Notes under the pieces: model-generated
The model's database searches: none
What the model was told of the DNA's origin: nothing
Seen by the model: only the letters and a program-made list of their open reading frames with translations
Source of the DNA: Streptomyces syringium
GTDB taxonomy: Bacteria; Actinomycetota; Actinomycetes; Streptomycetales; Streptomycetaceae
Direction: 5' to 3'
Length of the DNA: 64,000 bases
NCBI RefSeq assembly: GCF_017876625.1
Contig: NZ_JAGIOH010000001.1
Span: 3,162,001-3,226,000 of the forward strand
Translations under genes and position numbers: made by a program
Shown: positions 18,841-27,296 of the stretch, one piece after another
Layout of the letters: each line of letters begins with the position of its first letter
How positions within the stretch are numbered: position 1 is the stretch's first letter

Positions 18841-19048
18841 GCTCCCATCCTCGCAGGGCGCGGCACCGGCGTGGCCGCGGCCCGGGAGGGGGCGTGCTCC
18901 GTGTGCCGTGGCGGCGGACTTCCCGGGCGCTCGCCGGCAGCCGAGTCCGCTCCCCGCACGCCCGGGCGCCCCTGCCGGACAGGCGCGCCCGCCGGGGGTG
19001 CCGCGCCGTCGTCGGGACTCGCACAGGCGGGTTCCCTACGATGGCGCG

Positions 19049-20812
19049 GTGACCAGTGACACCGCGACGCGAGGCCGGCAGGGCCAGAGGGCAGACGGGC
19101 AGCCGCCCCCGTGGCAGCGCAGGCTGCGGCGGTTCGGGTATGCGGGACGGCCCGGGCCGGACGTGCGGGAGCGGTTGGTGCCGCCGTACCCCGAGCCCGG
19201 TGTCCGGCTGTGGGGGGCGCTGGGGGTGCCTCCGTCGGTGGCGCTGCTGCTGGCGCGCGGCATGGGCTGGGCCGGGCCGTTGCTGATCGCCCTGTTCGCG
19301 GGGGTGCTGCGGTTCTGGCACCTGGGCAGCCCGAGGGACGTCATATTCGACGAGACGTACTACGCCAAGGACGCCTGGGCGCTGTGGCAGCACGGCTACG
19401 AGGCCAAGTGGCCCGACAACGGCGCCAATGAGGCGATCCTCAAGGGCAGCACCGAGATCGCCGACACCCCCACCTTCGTGGTGCACCCGCCGGTCGGCAA
19501 GTGGGTCATCGGGATCGGCGAGTGGCTGCACGGCCTGACCCCCTACGGCTGGCGCTTCATGGTCGCGCTGCTCGGCACCCTGTCGGTGCTGATGCTGTGC
19601 CGCATCGGACGGCGGATGTTCCGCTCCACCTTCCTCGGCTGTCTCGCGGGCGCCCTGCTCGCCGTGGACGGGCTGCACTTCGTGATGAGCCGCACCGCGC
19701 TGCTCGACTCGGTGCTGATGTTCTTCGTGCTGGCGGCGTTCGGCTGTGTGCTGGTGGACCGGGACAAGGCCCGGGCCAGGCTGGCGGCGGCGCTGCCGGT
19801 CGACGAGGGCGGCGTCGCGCGGCCGGACGCCGAGGTCGGCGACGGTCTCCGGCTGGGTGTGCGGCCCTGGCGGCTCGCGGCCGGGGTCTGCCTGGGCCTG
19901 GCGTGCGCCACGAAGTGGAACGGCGCGGTGTATCTGGCGGCGTTCGGGCTGCTGGTCGTCCTGTGGGACCTCGGCGCGCGCCGCCTGGCCGGTGCCCGGC
20001 GGCCGCACCTCGCCACGCTGCGGCGCGATGTGCCGTGGGCGTTCCTGTCGACCGTGCCGGTGGCCCTCGGCGTCTATCTGGCCTCCTGGACGGGCTGGTT
20101 CGCCAACAGCGGTACGTACACCAAGGAGGGCGGCTGGCAGCACAGCGGCTACCTCCGGCACTGGGCGGAGACCGAGGGCGGCCACAGCCCGGACGGTTTC
20201 CTCGCGGGGATCCTCAACCCGCTGCGCAGCCTGTGGAAGTACGAGAACGACGTGTGGGACTTCAACACGAACCTCTCCTCGCCGCACACGTACCAGTCCA
20301 ACCCGTGGAGCTGGCTGGTCCAGTCCCGCCCGGTGTCGTACTTCTACGAGTCCCCCAAGCCGGGCGACGACGGCTGCCCGGCCGACGCGGCGGACAAGTG
20401 CGCGCGGGAGGTGCTCGCGCTGGGCACCCCGCTGCTGTGGTGGGCTGCCTGCTTCGCGCTGGTGTATCTGCTCTACCGGTGGGCCTTCCGGCGGGATTGG
20501 CGGGCGGGCGCGGTGCTGTGCGCGGTCGCCGCGGGTTATCTGCCGTGGTTCATGTGGCAGGAACGGACCATTTTTGTCTTCTACGCGGTGGTCTTCGTGC
20601 CGTTCCTGTGCCTGGCGGTGGCGATGATGATCGGGGCGCTGCTGGGGCCGCCGGGTTCCTCGGAGCGGCGGCGGATCGCGGGCGCGGTCGGCGCGGGAAC
20701 GCTGGTGCTGCTGATCGCCTGGAACTTCGTCTACTTCTTCCCCCTCTACACCGGCCAGGCGATCCCGTTGGACGCGTGGCGCAACCGGATGTGGTTCGAC
20801 ACCTGGATCTAG
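19049..20812 (+). CDS. pmt: Polyprenyl-phosphate-mannose protein mannosyltransferase
   Basis: 587 residues, a GT39 membrane enzyme that moves mannose from polyprenyl phosphate to Ser/Thr of secreted proteins. The catalytic Asp-Glu in the first outer loop is in DVIFDETYYAKDAWALW. About ten membrane helices follow, with the conserved VHPPVGKWVIGIGE and RSPGS-type loops (FALVYLLYRW, YLPWFMWQERTIF). The GTG at 19049 is chosen; the same frame stays open far upstream but over antisense rsmI. In S. coelicolor this enzyme is needed for phage phiC31 infection and glycosylates many lipoproteins. Confidence 0.94.
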   Translation: MTSDTATRGRQGQRADGQPPPWQRRLRRFGYAGRPGPDVRERLVPPYPEPGVRLWGALGVPPSVALLLARGMGWAGPLLIALFAGVLRFWHLGSPRDVIFDETYYAKDAWALWQHGYEAKWPDNGANEAILKGSTEIADTPTFVVHPPVGKWVIGIGEWLHGLTPYGWRFMVALLGTLSVLMLCRIGRRMFRSTFLGCLAGALLAVDGLHFVMSRTALLDSVLMFFVLAAFGCVLVDRDKARARLAAALPVDEGGVARPDAEVGDGLRLGVRPWRLAAGVCLGLACATKWNGAVYLAAFGLLVVLWDLGARRLAGARRPHLATLRRDVPWAFLSTVPVALGVYLASWTGWFANSGTYTKEGGWQHSGYLRHWAETEGGHSPDGFLAGILNPLRSLWKYENDVWDFNTNLSSPHTYQSNPWSWLVQSRPVSYFYESPKPGDDGCPADAADKCAREVLALGTPLLWWAACFALVYLLYRWAFRRDWRAGAVLCAVAAGYLPWFMWQERTIFVFYAVVFVPFLCLAVAMMIGALLGPPGSSERRRIAGAVGAGTLVLLIAWNFVYFFPLYTGQAIPLDAWRNRMWFDTWI

Positions 20813-20914
20813 GGCCTGTCCGGCGGATCCCACGCGTCCGCTCGGCGCCTCAACAGCCGCTTCCGGCCATGTCACTCCATGCGTCACTCCCGTCCCGTAG
20901 AGTTCCGATACAGA

Positions 20915-20938
20915 CGTTTTGATCAACTGATTAAAACG
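20915..20938. promoter_or_regulatory. Imperfect 24-bp dyad upstream of the PBP gene
   Basis: CGTTTTGATCA-AC-TGATTAAAACG: 11-base arms matching at 10 of 11 positions, in an AT-rich island 30 bp before the penicillin-binding protein start at 20968. It resembles an operator; the binding protein is unknown. Confidence 0.5.
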
Positions 20939-20967
20939 CCGGGAACTGGGCGGGGGCCTGGAGGGGG

Positions 20968-22599
20968 ATGGACATGCGCAAGGGCGCGAAGATCGCGGTG
21001 GGCGGGGTGGCCGTCGCGATGGTGGGGGCGGCGGGGCTGGGCGCGTACAACCTGGTGGACGCGGTCGCGGACGGCACGGGGACGAAGAGCGAGGCCGCGC
21101 CCGTGCGCACCGGGCCGCCGACCGGGGACGAGATCGACAAGGCCGCCCACGACTTCCTCGCGGCGTGGGCGGCGGGCGACACCGAGCACGCCGCCACCCT
21201 CACCGACAACGCGTCCGCCGCGTCGGCCGCGTTGACCGGCTACCGCGACAACGCCCACGTCGAGAAGGTGACGCTGGAGCCGGGCGCGGCGACGGGCGCG
21301 AAGGTGCCGTTCACGGTCACCGCCGAGATCGCGTACGGCAAGCAGCGCTCGACGTGGAAGTACGCGTCCTCGCTCGCTGTCGTCCGGGGCCGGACCAGCG
21401 GGAAGGCCCTGGTCGACTGGCAGCCCACAGTGGTCCACCCCGAGCTCAGGACCGGCGGGACGCTCAGGACGGACGCCGTCCAGGCCCCGCAGGTCACCGC
21501 CCTCGACCGGAACGGCGCGGTGCTGGACCCCAAGGACCACCCCTCGCTCGCGCCCGTCCTGCCGCAGCTGCGCAAGCGCTTCGGGGAGAAGGCGGGCGGC
21601 GAGCCGGCGGTCGAGGTACGGGCCCAGGGGCCCGACGGCGGGGCCGGTGCCGGGGCCGGTGCCCGGACCCTGCACGTGGTCTCCAAGGGCAAGCCGGGGA
21701 CGTTGCGCACGACGCTGGACGCGGACGCGCAGCGGGCCGCCGAGGCCGCCGTGGCCAAGCGCGCCGACGCGTCGGTGGTCGCCGTGAAGCCGAGCACGGG
21801 CGAGATCCTGGCCGTCGCCAACTCCAAGAAGACCGAGTTCAATCCGGCGCTCCAGGGGCAGACCGCGCCAGGCTCCACGATGAAGGTCGTCACGGCGGCG
21901 ACGCTGCTGGAGCAGGGCAAGGCCGCGCCGGGCAAGCCGCTGCCGTGCCCCAAGTACGCCACGTACGGCATGCGTTTCCACAACGTGGAGGAGAGCGAGA
22001 ACCCGAAGGCGACCTTCGCCGAGGACTTCGCGGCCTCCTGCAACACCGCCTTCATCTCGCTCGCCGACGACATCCCCGACAATGCGCTCGCCGCCGAGGC
22101 CAGGGACGTCTTCGGGCTCGGCCTGGAGTGGAAGACCGGCATCGGGAGCTTCGACGGCAGCGTGCCCGTCGACAGCGGGGCGGGCAAGGCGGCGGCGATG
22201 ATCGGGCAGGGGCGGGTGCAGATGAGCCCGCTCAACATGGCCTCCGTCGCCGCGACCGTGCGGACCGGCTCGTTCCACCAGCCCTATCTCGTGGCCCCGT
22301 CGGTGGACGACCGGGAACTCGCCCGGGCGGCCCGGCCCCTGCCGGCCCCGGTCGCGCGGGACCTGCGCTCGATGATGCGGCTCACCGCGCTCTCGGGCAC
22401 GGGCGCCCGGGCCATGGCCGGCCTCGGCGGTGACGTCGGCGCCAAGACGGGCTCGGCGGAGGTCGACAACCAGGCACAGCCCAACGGCTGGTTCACCGCC
22501 TACCGGGGCGACGTGGCGGCCGCGGCCGTCGTCCCCCGGGGCGGGCACGGCGGCGACTCGGCGGGCCCGATCGTGGCAGCGGTCCTGCGGGCGGGGTGA
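20968..22599 (+). CDS. Class B penicillin-binding protein
   Basis: 543 residues. An uncleaved N-terminal anchor (about 6-27) is followed by an NTF2/MecA-N-like domain (DKAAHDFLAAWAAGDTEHAA), a dimerisation region and a transpeptidase domain. The active-site motifs are complete: Ser303-x-x-Lys306 in APGSTMKVV, Ser357-x-Asn359 in AASCNTAF, and Lys493-Thr-Gly in GAKTGSAEV. It should cross-link peptidoglycan and bind beta-lactams. GGAGGGGG lies just ahead of two near-adjacent ATGs (20968 and 20974). Its position next to pmt is shared with S. coelicolor, and roles in sporulation or antibiotic tolerance are possible. Confidence 0.93.
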   Translation: MDMRKGAKIAVGGVAVAMVGAAGLGAYNLVDAVADGTGTKSEAAPVRTGPPTGDEIDKAAHDFLAAWAAGDTEHAATLTDNASAASAALTGYRDNAHVEKVTLEPGAATGAKVPFTVTAEIAYGKQRSTWKYASSLAVVRGRTSGKALVDWQPTVVHPELRTGGTLRTDAVQAPQVTALDRNGAVLDPKDHPSLAPVLPQLRKRFGEKAGGEPAVEVRAQGPDGGAGAGAGARTLHVVSKGKPGTLRTTLDADAQRAAEAAVAKRADASVVAVKPSTGEILAVANSKKTEFNPALQGQTAPGSTMKVVTAATLLEQGKAAPGKPLPCPKYATYGMRFHNVEESENPKATFAEDFAASCNTAFISLADDIPDNALAAEARDVFGLGLEWKTGIGSFDGSVPVDSGAGKAAAMIGQGRVQMSPLNMASVAATVRTGSFHQPYLVAPSVDDRELARAARPLPAPVARDLRSMMRLTALSGTGARAMAGLGGDVGAKTGSAEVDNQAQPNGWFTAYRGDVAAAAVVPRGGHGGDSAGPIVAAVLRAG

Positions 22600-22637
22600 C
22601 ACTGCCGCGGTGCGGTTCGTCGGCCACAGACCCGTCT

Positions 22638-22717
22638 TGCCGCCTGCGGCGGCGGGCGCCCTGCGGGCGCGTCCTCAATCGCCGGACGGGCTGAAAGCCC
22701 GTCCGGCGATTGAGGAC
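22638..22717. repeat. Composite intergenic repeat: hairpin plus 22-bp inverted pair
   Basis: TGCCGCCTGCGGCGGCGG leads into a GCGCCC-TGC-GGGCGC hairpin (22656-22670). Two perfect inverted 22-bp copies of the dispersed core follow (22671-22692 and 22696-22717), with only 3 bases between. The whole element sits 39 bases after the PBP stop. The left 41 bases are identical to the element at 60135. The second arm pair would form a very strong terminator-like stem. Confidence 0.95.
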
Positions 22718-22760
22718 ACCGCCGCGCAGCGGTGGTGCACCGGGACGCTAGCGTCCAGGC

Positions 22761-23609
22761 ATGACCCCCCTGATAGCCGGGGCGGTGCTCACCGCCGCGG
22801 TCACGCACGCCGGTTGGAACGCTTTGGCGGCCGGCATGAAGGACAAACTCGTCGCCTTCACGCTCGTGGGCAGCGGCGGTTCGCTCTGCGGGCTGGCGAT
22901 GCTGCCGTTCGTGGCGACCCCCGCCGCCGCGGCCTGGCCGTATCTGATCGCCTCCGTGGTCGTGCACGTCGTCTACCAGGCCCTGCTCATGCGGTCGTTC
23001 ACGCTCGGCGACTTCGGCCAGATGTATCCGATCGCACGCGGCACCGCGCCGCTGGCGGTCACCGTCCTCGCGGCGGTCTTCGCCGCGGAACTCCCCGGCG
23101 CCCCGCAGCTGGCCGGGGTCGCCGTGGCCTCCGCCGGGCTGGTCGGCCTCGCGCTGTGGGGCATCCGGGGCTCCGGTGCCCCGCCGCACTGGGCCGCGAT
23201 CATCGCGGCGGGCTCGACGGGCCTGGCCATCGCCTCGTACACGGTCATCGACGGCCTGGGCGCCCGCGCCTCCGGCACCTCCCTGGGCTTCATCGCCTGG
23301 CTGATGGTCATCGAAGGGCTCCCGATCCCCCTCTACGCGCTGGCCACCCGCCGCGGCCGCCTCCTCGCCGAAGTGCGTCCGAACGTCGTACGGGGCCTCG
23401 TCGGCGGGGTGCTGTCCTTCTTCGCGTACGGGCTCGTGGTGTGGGCCCAGACCCGGGCGGCGCTCGCCCCCGTCGCGGCACTGCGGGAGTCGTCGATCAT
23501 CGTGGGCGCGGCCATCGGAGCGGTGTTCTTCAAGGAGCGGTTCGGTACGCCGCGCATCGCCGCCGCGGGGCTGATGGTGGTGGGGATCGGGCTGATGCTG
23601 CTGGGGTGA
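22761..23609 (+). CDS. EamA/DMT-family permease
   Basis: 282 residues with ten predicted membrane helices in two EamA-like halves. The C-terminal pattern RESSIIVGAAIGAVFFKERFGTPR is typical of drug/metabolite transporters. The substrate is unknown; family members export amino acids, sugars or metabolites. The ATG at 22761 lies 44 bases after the composite repeat and has no strong Shine-Dalgarno site. It is probably a separate unit from the PBP gene. Confidence 0.85.
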   Translation: MTPLIAGAVLTAAVTHAGWNALAAGMKDKLVAFTLVGSGGSLCGLAMLPFVATPAAAAWPYLIASVVVHVVYQALLMRSFTLGDFGQMYPIARGTAPLAVTVLAAVFAAELPGAPQLAGVAVASAGLVGLALWGIRGSGAPPHWAAIIAAGSTGLAIASYTVIDGLGARASGTSLGFIAWLMVIEGLPIPLYALATRRGRLLAEVRPNVVRGLVGGVLSFFAYGLVVWAQTRAALAPVAALRESSIIVGAAIGAVFFKERFGTPRIAAAGLMVVGIGLMLLG

Positions 23610-23626
23610 GGGCGAGCGGGCCGTCG

Positions 23627-24412
23627 TCACCCGCCGCGCAGCGCCTCGCGCAGTCCGTCGTTCGAGATCAGGATCCCGCCGTCGACGGGCAGCGTCACCC
23701 CCGTGATCCACGACGCGTCGCGCGAGGCCAGGAACGCGACGGCGGCCGCGATGTCCTCCGGCCGGCCGACCCGGCCCAGCGGGTAGTGCCCGGCGGCCCG
23801 CTCCAACGCCTCCTCCCGGCCCGCCCAGTTGGGGGTGTGGACCGTGCCGGGCGCGACGAGGTTGACGCGCACGCCGCGCGCGGCGCAGTGCCCGGCCAGG
23901 GTGCGGGTCAGGCTCGCCAGCCCGGCCTTGGCGGCGCTGTAGGCGTGGTTGCCGAAGTCCTGTTCGCCGTTGACCGAGCCGATGTTGACGACCGATCCGC
24001 GGCCGCCGGCCGCGGCGAGGTGCGGCATGGCGGCCCGTACGCACCGGAAGGCGCCGGTGAGGGTGACGTCGAGGTCCTTGAACCAGGTGTCGTCCGGCTG
24101 GTCCTCGACGAGGGGCGCGTCGGGGTGGCAGGACAGGGCGTTGTTGACGAGGATGTCGAGCCGCCCGAACAGCCCGGCCGCGTGGGCCACGGCGGCCTCG
24201 ACGGCGGTGCGGTCGCCGACGTCACAGGCGAGCCACTCGGCGGCGAGGCCGGCCGCCCGCAGCCCCTTGGCCGCCCGCTCGGCGCGCGCCCCGTCGAGGT
24301 CGGTGAGGAGCACCCGGGCGCCCTCGTCGGCGAAGCGGCGCGCGGTGGCCTCGCCGATGCCGCGCCCGGCGCCGGTGATCAGTACCGCGTAGCCGTCGAA
24401 CCGTAGTGCCAT
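23627..24412 (-). CDS. Short-chain dehydrogenase/reductase
   Basis: 261 residues, classical SDR. Cofactor motif TGAGRGIG (within VLITGAGRGIGEATA), Asp after strand 2 (LLTDLDGAR, which favours NAD), structural ILVNNALS, catalytic Ser in VNIGSVNG, and Tyr-x-x-x-Lys in HAYSAAKAG. The tail GITGVTLPVDGG-like segment is typical. The ATG at 24412 matches family starts; an ATG 11 codons upstream is possible. It is convergent with the EamA gene (17 bases apart). The substrate is not evident. Confidence 0.87.
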   Translation of the reverse strand: MALRFDGYAVLITGAGRGIGEATARRFADEGARVLLTDLDGARAERAAKGLRAAGLAAEWLACDVGDRTAVEAAVAHAAGLFGRLDILVNNALSCHPDAPLVEDQPDDTWFKDLDVTLTGAFRCVRAAMPHLAAAGGRGSVVNIGSVNGEQDFGNHAYSAAKAGLASLTRTLAGHCAARGVRVNLVAPGTVHTPNWAGREEALERAAGHYPLGRVGRPEDIAAAVAFLASRDASWITGVTLPVDGGILISNDGLREALRGG

Positions 24413-24471
24413 GCGGCAAGCGATACCCAGCCGGGGCGGAGCCAATCACCCCGTGGAGCCGGGCCGGGCGG

Positions 24472-25671
24472 TCAGCCCTCGAGTGCCTTGCCGACCGCCC
24501 GGACGAGCGCCTGGGCGCGCGGGTCGGCGGTGACGTTCTTCTGCATGCCGTTGGTGACGTAGCCGAAGGCGGTGCCCGACTCGGGGTCGGCGAAGGCGAG
24601 GGAGCCGCCGCGGCCGGGGTGGCCGAAGGAGCCGGGGGCCAGCAGCGGGCACGCCGGGCCGTGCAGCATGTAGCCGAGGCCGAAGCGGGTGCCCACCACG
24701 AGGACCTTGTCGGGCCCGGCGGACTCCTCCGTGCGGGCCAGGGTGAGGGTCGCGGGCGCGAAGAGCCGCCGGGCTCCGTCGACCTCGCCGATGAGCGAGG
24801 CGTAGAAGCGGGCGAGGGCGTCGGCGGTGGCGATGCCCGCGGAGGCGGGGAGTTCGGCGGCGCGGTAGGCGGGGTCGTTCTCGTCGGCCTGCGGGTCGAT
24901 CGCGCCGAACGCGCGCCGGGTCAGGGAGCCGGGGTCGCTGTAGGCGTCGGAGACGGACCGCTTGGGGCGCAGCCGCAGTCCGGGGGTGGCGGGCTCGGCG
25001 GGGGGCGCGATGTCGGCGATCCGGCCGACCCGGCCCCGCTCGGCGTCCGGCAGGCCGATCCACAGGTCCAGGCCGAGCGGCCCGGCTATCTCCTCGGCGA
25101 CCCAGCGGCCGATGGACCGCCCGGTGACCCGCCGGACCAGCTCGCCGAGCAGCCAGCTGTAGGTCTGCGCGTGGTAGCCGTGGGCGGTGCCGGGCTCCCA
25201 GGCGGGTGCCTGCGCGGCGAGGGCGCGGGGGCCGCTGACGCCGTCGATGGCCTCGGCGGGGGTGAGCGGGGTGTCCAGGACGGGCAGCCCGGCGCGGTGC
25301 GAGAGCAGATGGCGGACGAGCAGCCGCTCCTTGCCGGCCGCCTTGAACTCGGGCCAGTAGGTGCCGACGGGCGCGTCCAGGTCGACCAGCCCGCGCTGGT
25401 GCAGCAACAGCGGCACGGCGGCGGCGACGCCCTTGGTGGCGGAGCGGACGACCTGCGCGGTGTCCCGGGTCCAGGGCTCGGCCGCCGTATCGGCGGAGGA
25501 GGAGTCGATAGGGCCGTCGGCGTTCTTGGCGCCGCCCCACAGGTCGACGACCTTGCGCCCGGCGCGGTAGACGACCACGGCGGCGCCGCGCTCGCCCCGT
25601 CGCGCGAAATTGCCCGCGAAGGCGTCCCGGACCGGTTCAAAACCGTCCGCCACCGTGCCCTGGACGTCCAC
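24472..25671 (-). CDS. Serine beta-lactamase-family hydrolase (EstB-like)
   Basis: 399 residues of the class C beta-lactamase/esterase fold. The nucleophile motif Ser-x-x-Lys is in VVRSATKGVAA near residue 76. The second motif region is HGYHAQTYSWLLGELV, and a late GHPGRGGSLAFADPES segment replaces the Lys-Thr-Gly triad, as in EstB-type esterases. No signal peptide, so it is cytoplasmic and more likely an esterase or peptidase than a resistance enzyme. GTG start at 25671. It lies 59 bases downstream-facing of the SDR start and could be cotranscribed with it. Confidence 0.85.
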   Translation of the reverse strand: MDVQGTVADGFEPVRDAFAGNFARRGERGAAVVVYRAGRKVVDLWGGAKNADGPIDSSSADTAAEPWTRDTAQVVRSATKGVAAAVPLLLHQRGLVDLDAPVGTYWPEFKAAGKERLLVRHLLSHRAGLPVLDTPLTPAEAIDGVSGPRALAAQAPAWEPGTAHGYHAQTYSWLLGELVRRVTGRSIGRWVAEEIAGPLGLDLWIGLPDAERGRVGRIADIAPPAEPATPGLRLRPKRSVSDAYSDPGSLTRRAFGAIDPQADENDPAYRAAELPASAGIATADALARFYASLIGEVDGARRLFAPATLTLARTEESAGPDKVLVVGTRFGLGYMLHGPACPLLAPGSFGHPGRGGSLAFADPESGTAFGYVTNGMQKNVTADPRAQALVRAVGKALEG

Positions 25672-25757
25672 TGTTGTCTGCTCCCACTGTGCCGATCGCT
25701 ACAAATCCCTCCACCATGGTGCAACGCGGTCGTCCATGCGCTGGGGCCGGGGGCCCT

Positions 25758-26531
25758 CTACCGGCCCGGGACCACCACCGACCGGGGGTCGAAGCCGAAC
25801 GGCAGCTCCAGCCGGTGGGCCCGCATCAGCTCCTCGTCGCAGAGCAGCTCCTGCGTGGTGCCGTCCGCCGTGATGACGCCGTCGCTGAGCACCACCGCGC
25901 GGGGGCACAGCTCCAGGGCGTACGGCAGGTCGTGGGTGACCATCAGGACGGTGACGTCGAGGGAGCGCAGGATGTCGGCGAGTTCCCGGCGGGAGGCCGG
26001 GTCGAGGTTGGAGGAGGGCTCGTCCAGGACGAGGATCTCCGGCTCCATGGCGAGGACGGTCGCGACCGCCACCCGCCGCCGCTGGCCGAAGGAGAGGTGG
26101 TGCGGGGGCCGGTCGGCGAAGGCCTCCATGCCCACCCGCGACAGAGCCTCGTGCACGCGCGCGTGCAGCTCGGCGCCGCGCAGCCCGGCCGCCGCCGGGC
26201 CGAAGGCGACGTCCTCGCGCACGGTCGGCATGAAGAGCTGGTCGTCGGGGTCCTGGAAGACGATGCCCACCCGGCGGCGGATCTCGGCGAGGTGCCCCCG
26301 GTCCACCGGCAGCCCGGCCACGCGCACGCTGCCCACGCCGCCGCCGAGGATGCCGTTGAGGTGCAGGACGAGGGTGGTCTTGCCGGCGCCGTTGGGCCCG
26401 AGGAGGGCGACGCGCTCTCCCCGCCCGACCGTCAGGTCGACGCCGAAGAGGGCCTGGTGCCCGTCGGGGTAGGCGAAGGCGAGGCCGGAGACCTCGAGGG
26501 AGGGCGGGGCGGGCGGGGGAACAGGGGTCAT
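25758..26531 (-). CDS. cbiO: Cobalt/nickel ECF transporter ATP-binding protein
   Basis: A 257-residue ABC ATPase. Walker A is LLGPNGAGKTT, the Q-loop VGIVFQDPDDQLF is the ECF-specific form, the signature HLSFGQRRRVA replaces LSGGQ, and Walker B is ILVLDEPSSNLDP. The C-terminus ADGTTQELLCDEELMRAHRL is characteristic of CbiO. Its ATG overlaps the cbiQ stop (ATGA), so it is last in cbiMN-cbiQ-cbiO and powers metal uptake. Confidence 0.93.
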   Translation of the reverse strand: MTPVPPPAPPSLEVSGLAFAYPDGHQALFGVDLTVGRGERVALLGPNGAGKTTLVLHLNGILGGGVGSVRVAGLPVDRGHLAEIRRRVGIVFQDPDDQLFMPTVREDVAFGPAAAGLRGAELHARVHEALSRVGMEAFADRPPHHLSFGQRRRVAVATVLAMEPEILVLDEPSSNLDPASRRELADILRSLDVTVLMVTHDLPYALELCPRAVVLSDGVITADGTTQELLCDEELMRAHRLELPFGFDPRSVVVPGR

Positions 26532-27295
26532 GTCAGGGTCCGTCCGGTCAGGCAGACCGCGAGTGCGGCCAGCGGCAGCGCGGCGGCGTACGTCCACTGG
26601 GCACGCGTCGCCCGCACGTCGTCGATCACGGGCATGGTGCCGGTGTAGCCACGGCTGAGCATCGCCAGGTGGACGCGCTCCCCGCGCTCGTAGGAGCGGA
26701 TGAACAGCGCCCCCGCGGTCTTGGCGAGCACCCCCCAGTGGCGTACGCCGCGCGCGGTGAAGCCGCGGGATTCGCGGGCGACGCGCATGCGCCGCATCTC
26801 GTCGGTGATGACGTCCCCGTAGCGGATCATGAAGGACGCGATCTGGACGAGCAGCGGGGGCAGCCGCAGCCGTTGCAGGCCGAGCAGCAGATCGCGCAGC
26901 TCGGTCGTGGCGGCGAGCAGCACGGAGGCGGCGACGCCGAGGGTGCCCTTGGCGAGGATGTTCCAGGCGCCCCAGAGGCCGGACTCGCTGAGCGAGAGGC
27001 CCAGCACCCGCACCTGCTCGCCCTCGGCCACGAAGGGCATGAGCAGGGCGAAGGCCACGAACGGCACCTCGATCAGCAGCCTGCGGAGCAGGAACCCCGG
27101 GCGCACCCGGGCCGTCGCGGCGACGGCGGCGAGCAGGGCCGCGTACGCCCCGAAGGCCCACAGGGCCTCGCGGGGGGTCGCGACGACGACCAGGACGAAG
27201 CAGAGGACGGCTGAGATCTTGCAGTGCGGGGGCAGCCGGTGCACGGGCGAGTGCCCGCGCACGTAGAGCTGGTGATGGGTGTGCCCGGCGCCCAT
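26528..27295 (-). CDS. cbiQ: Cobalt/nickel ECF transporter transmembrane protein
   Basis: 255 residues with about five membrane helices. It carries the CbiQ coupling motifs RVARESRGF and HLAMLSRGYTGTMP (two Ala-Arg-Gly/Ser-Arg-Gly elements) that touch the ATPase. The N-terminus MGAGHTHHQLYVRGHSPVHR is His-rich. One base separates it from the cbiMN stop, and it overlaps cbiO by 4 bases. Confidence 0.92.
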   Translation of the reverse strand: MGAGHTHHQLYVRGHSPVHRLPPHCKISAVLCFVLVVVATPREALWAFGAYAALLAAVAATARVRPGFLLRRLLIEVPFVAFALLMPFVAEGEQVRVLGLSLSESGLWGAWNILAKGTLGVAASVLLAATTELRDLLLGLQRLRLPPLLVQIASFMIRYGDVITDEMRRMRVARESRGFTARGVRHWGVLAKTAGALFIRSYERGERVHLAMLSRGYTGTMPVIDDVRATRAQWTYAAALPLAALAVCLTGRTLT

Positions 27296-27296
27296 G

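Noticed and set aside
17954..19048. Extended N-terminus of Pmt (365 extra codons)
   Set aside because: The extension is antisense to rsmI and lacks the Pmt family start; GTG at 19049 fits.
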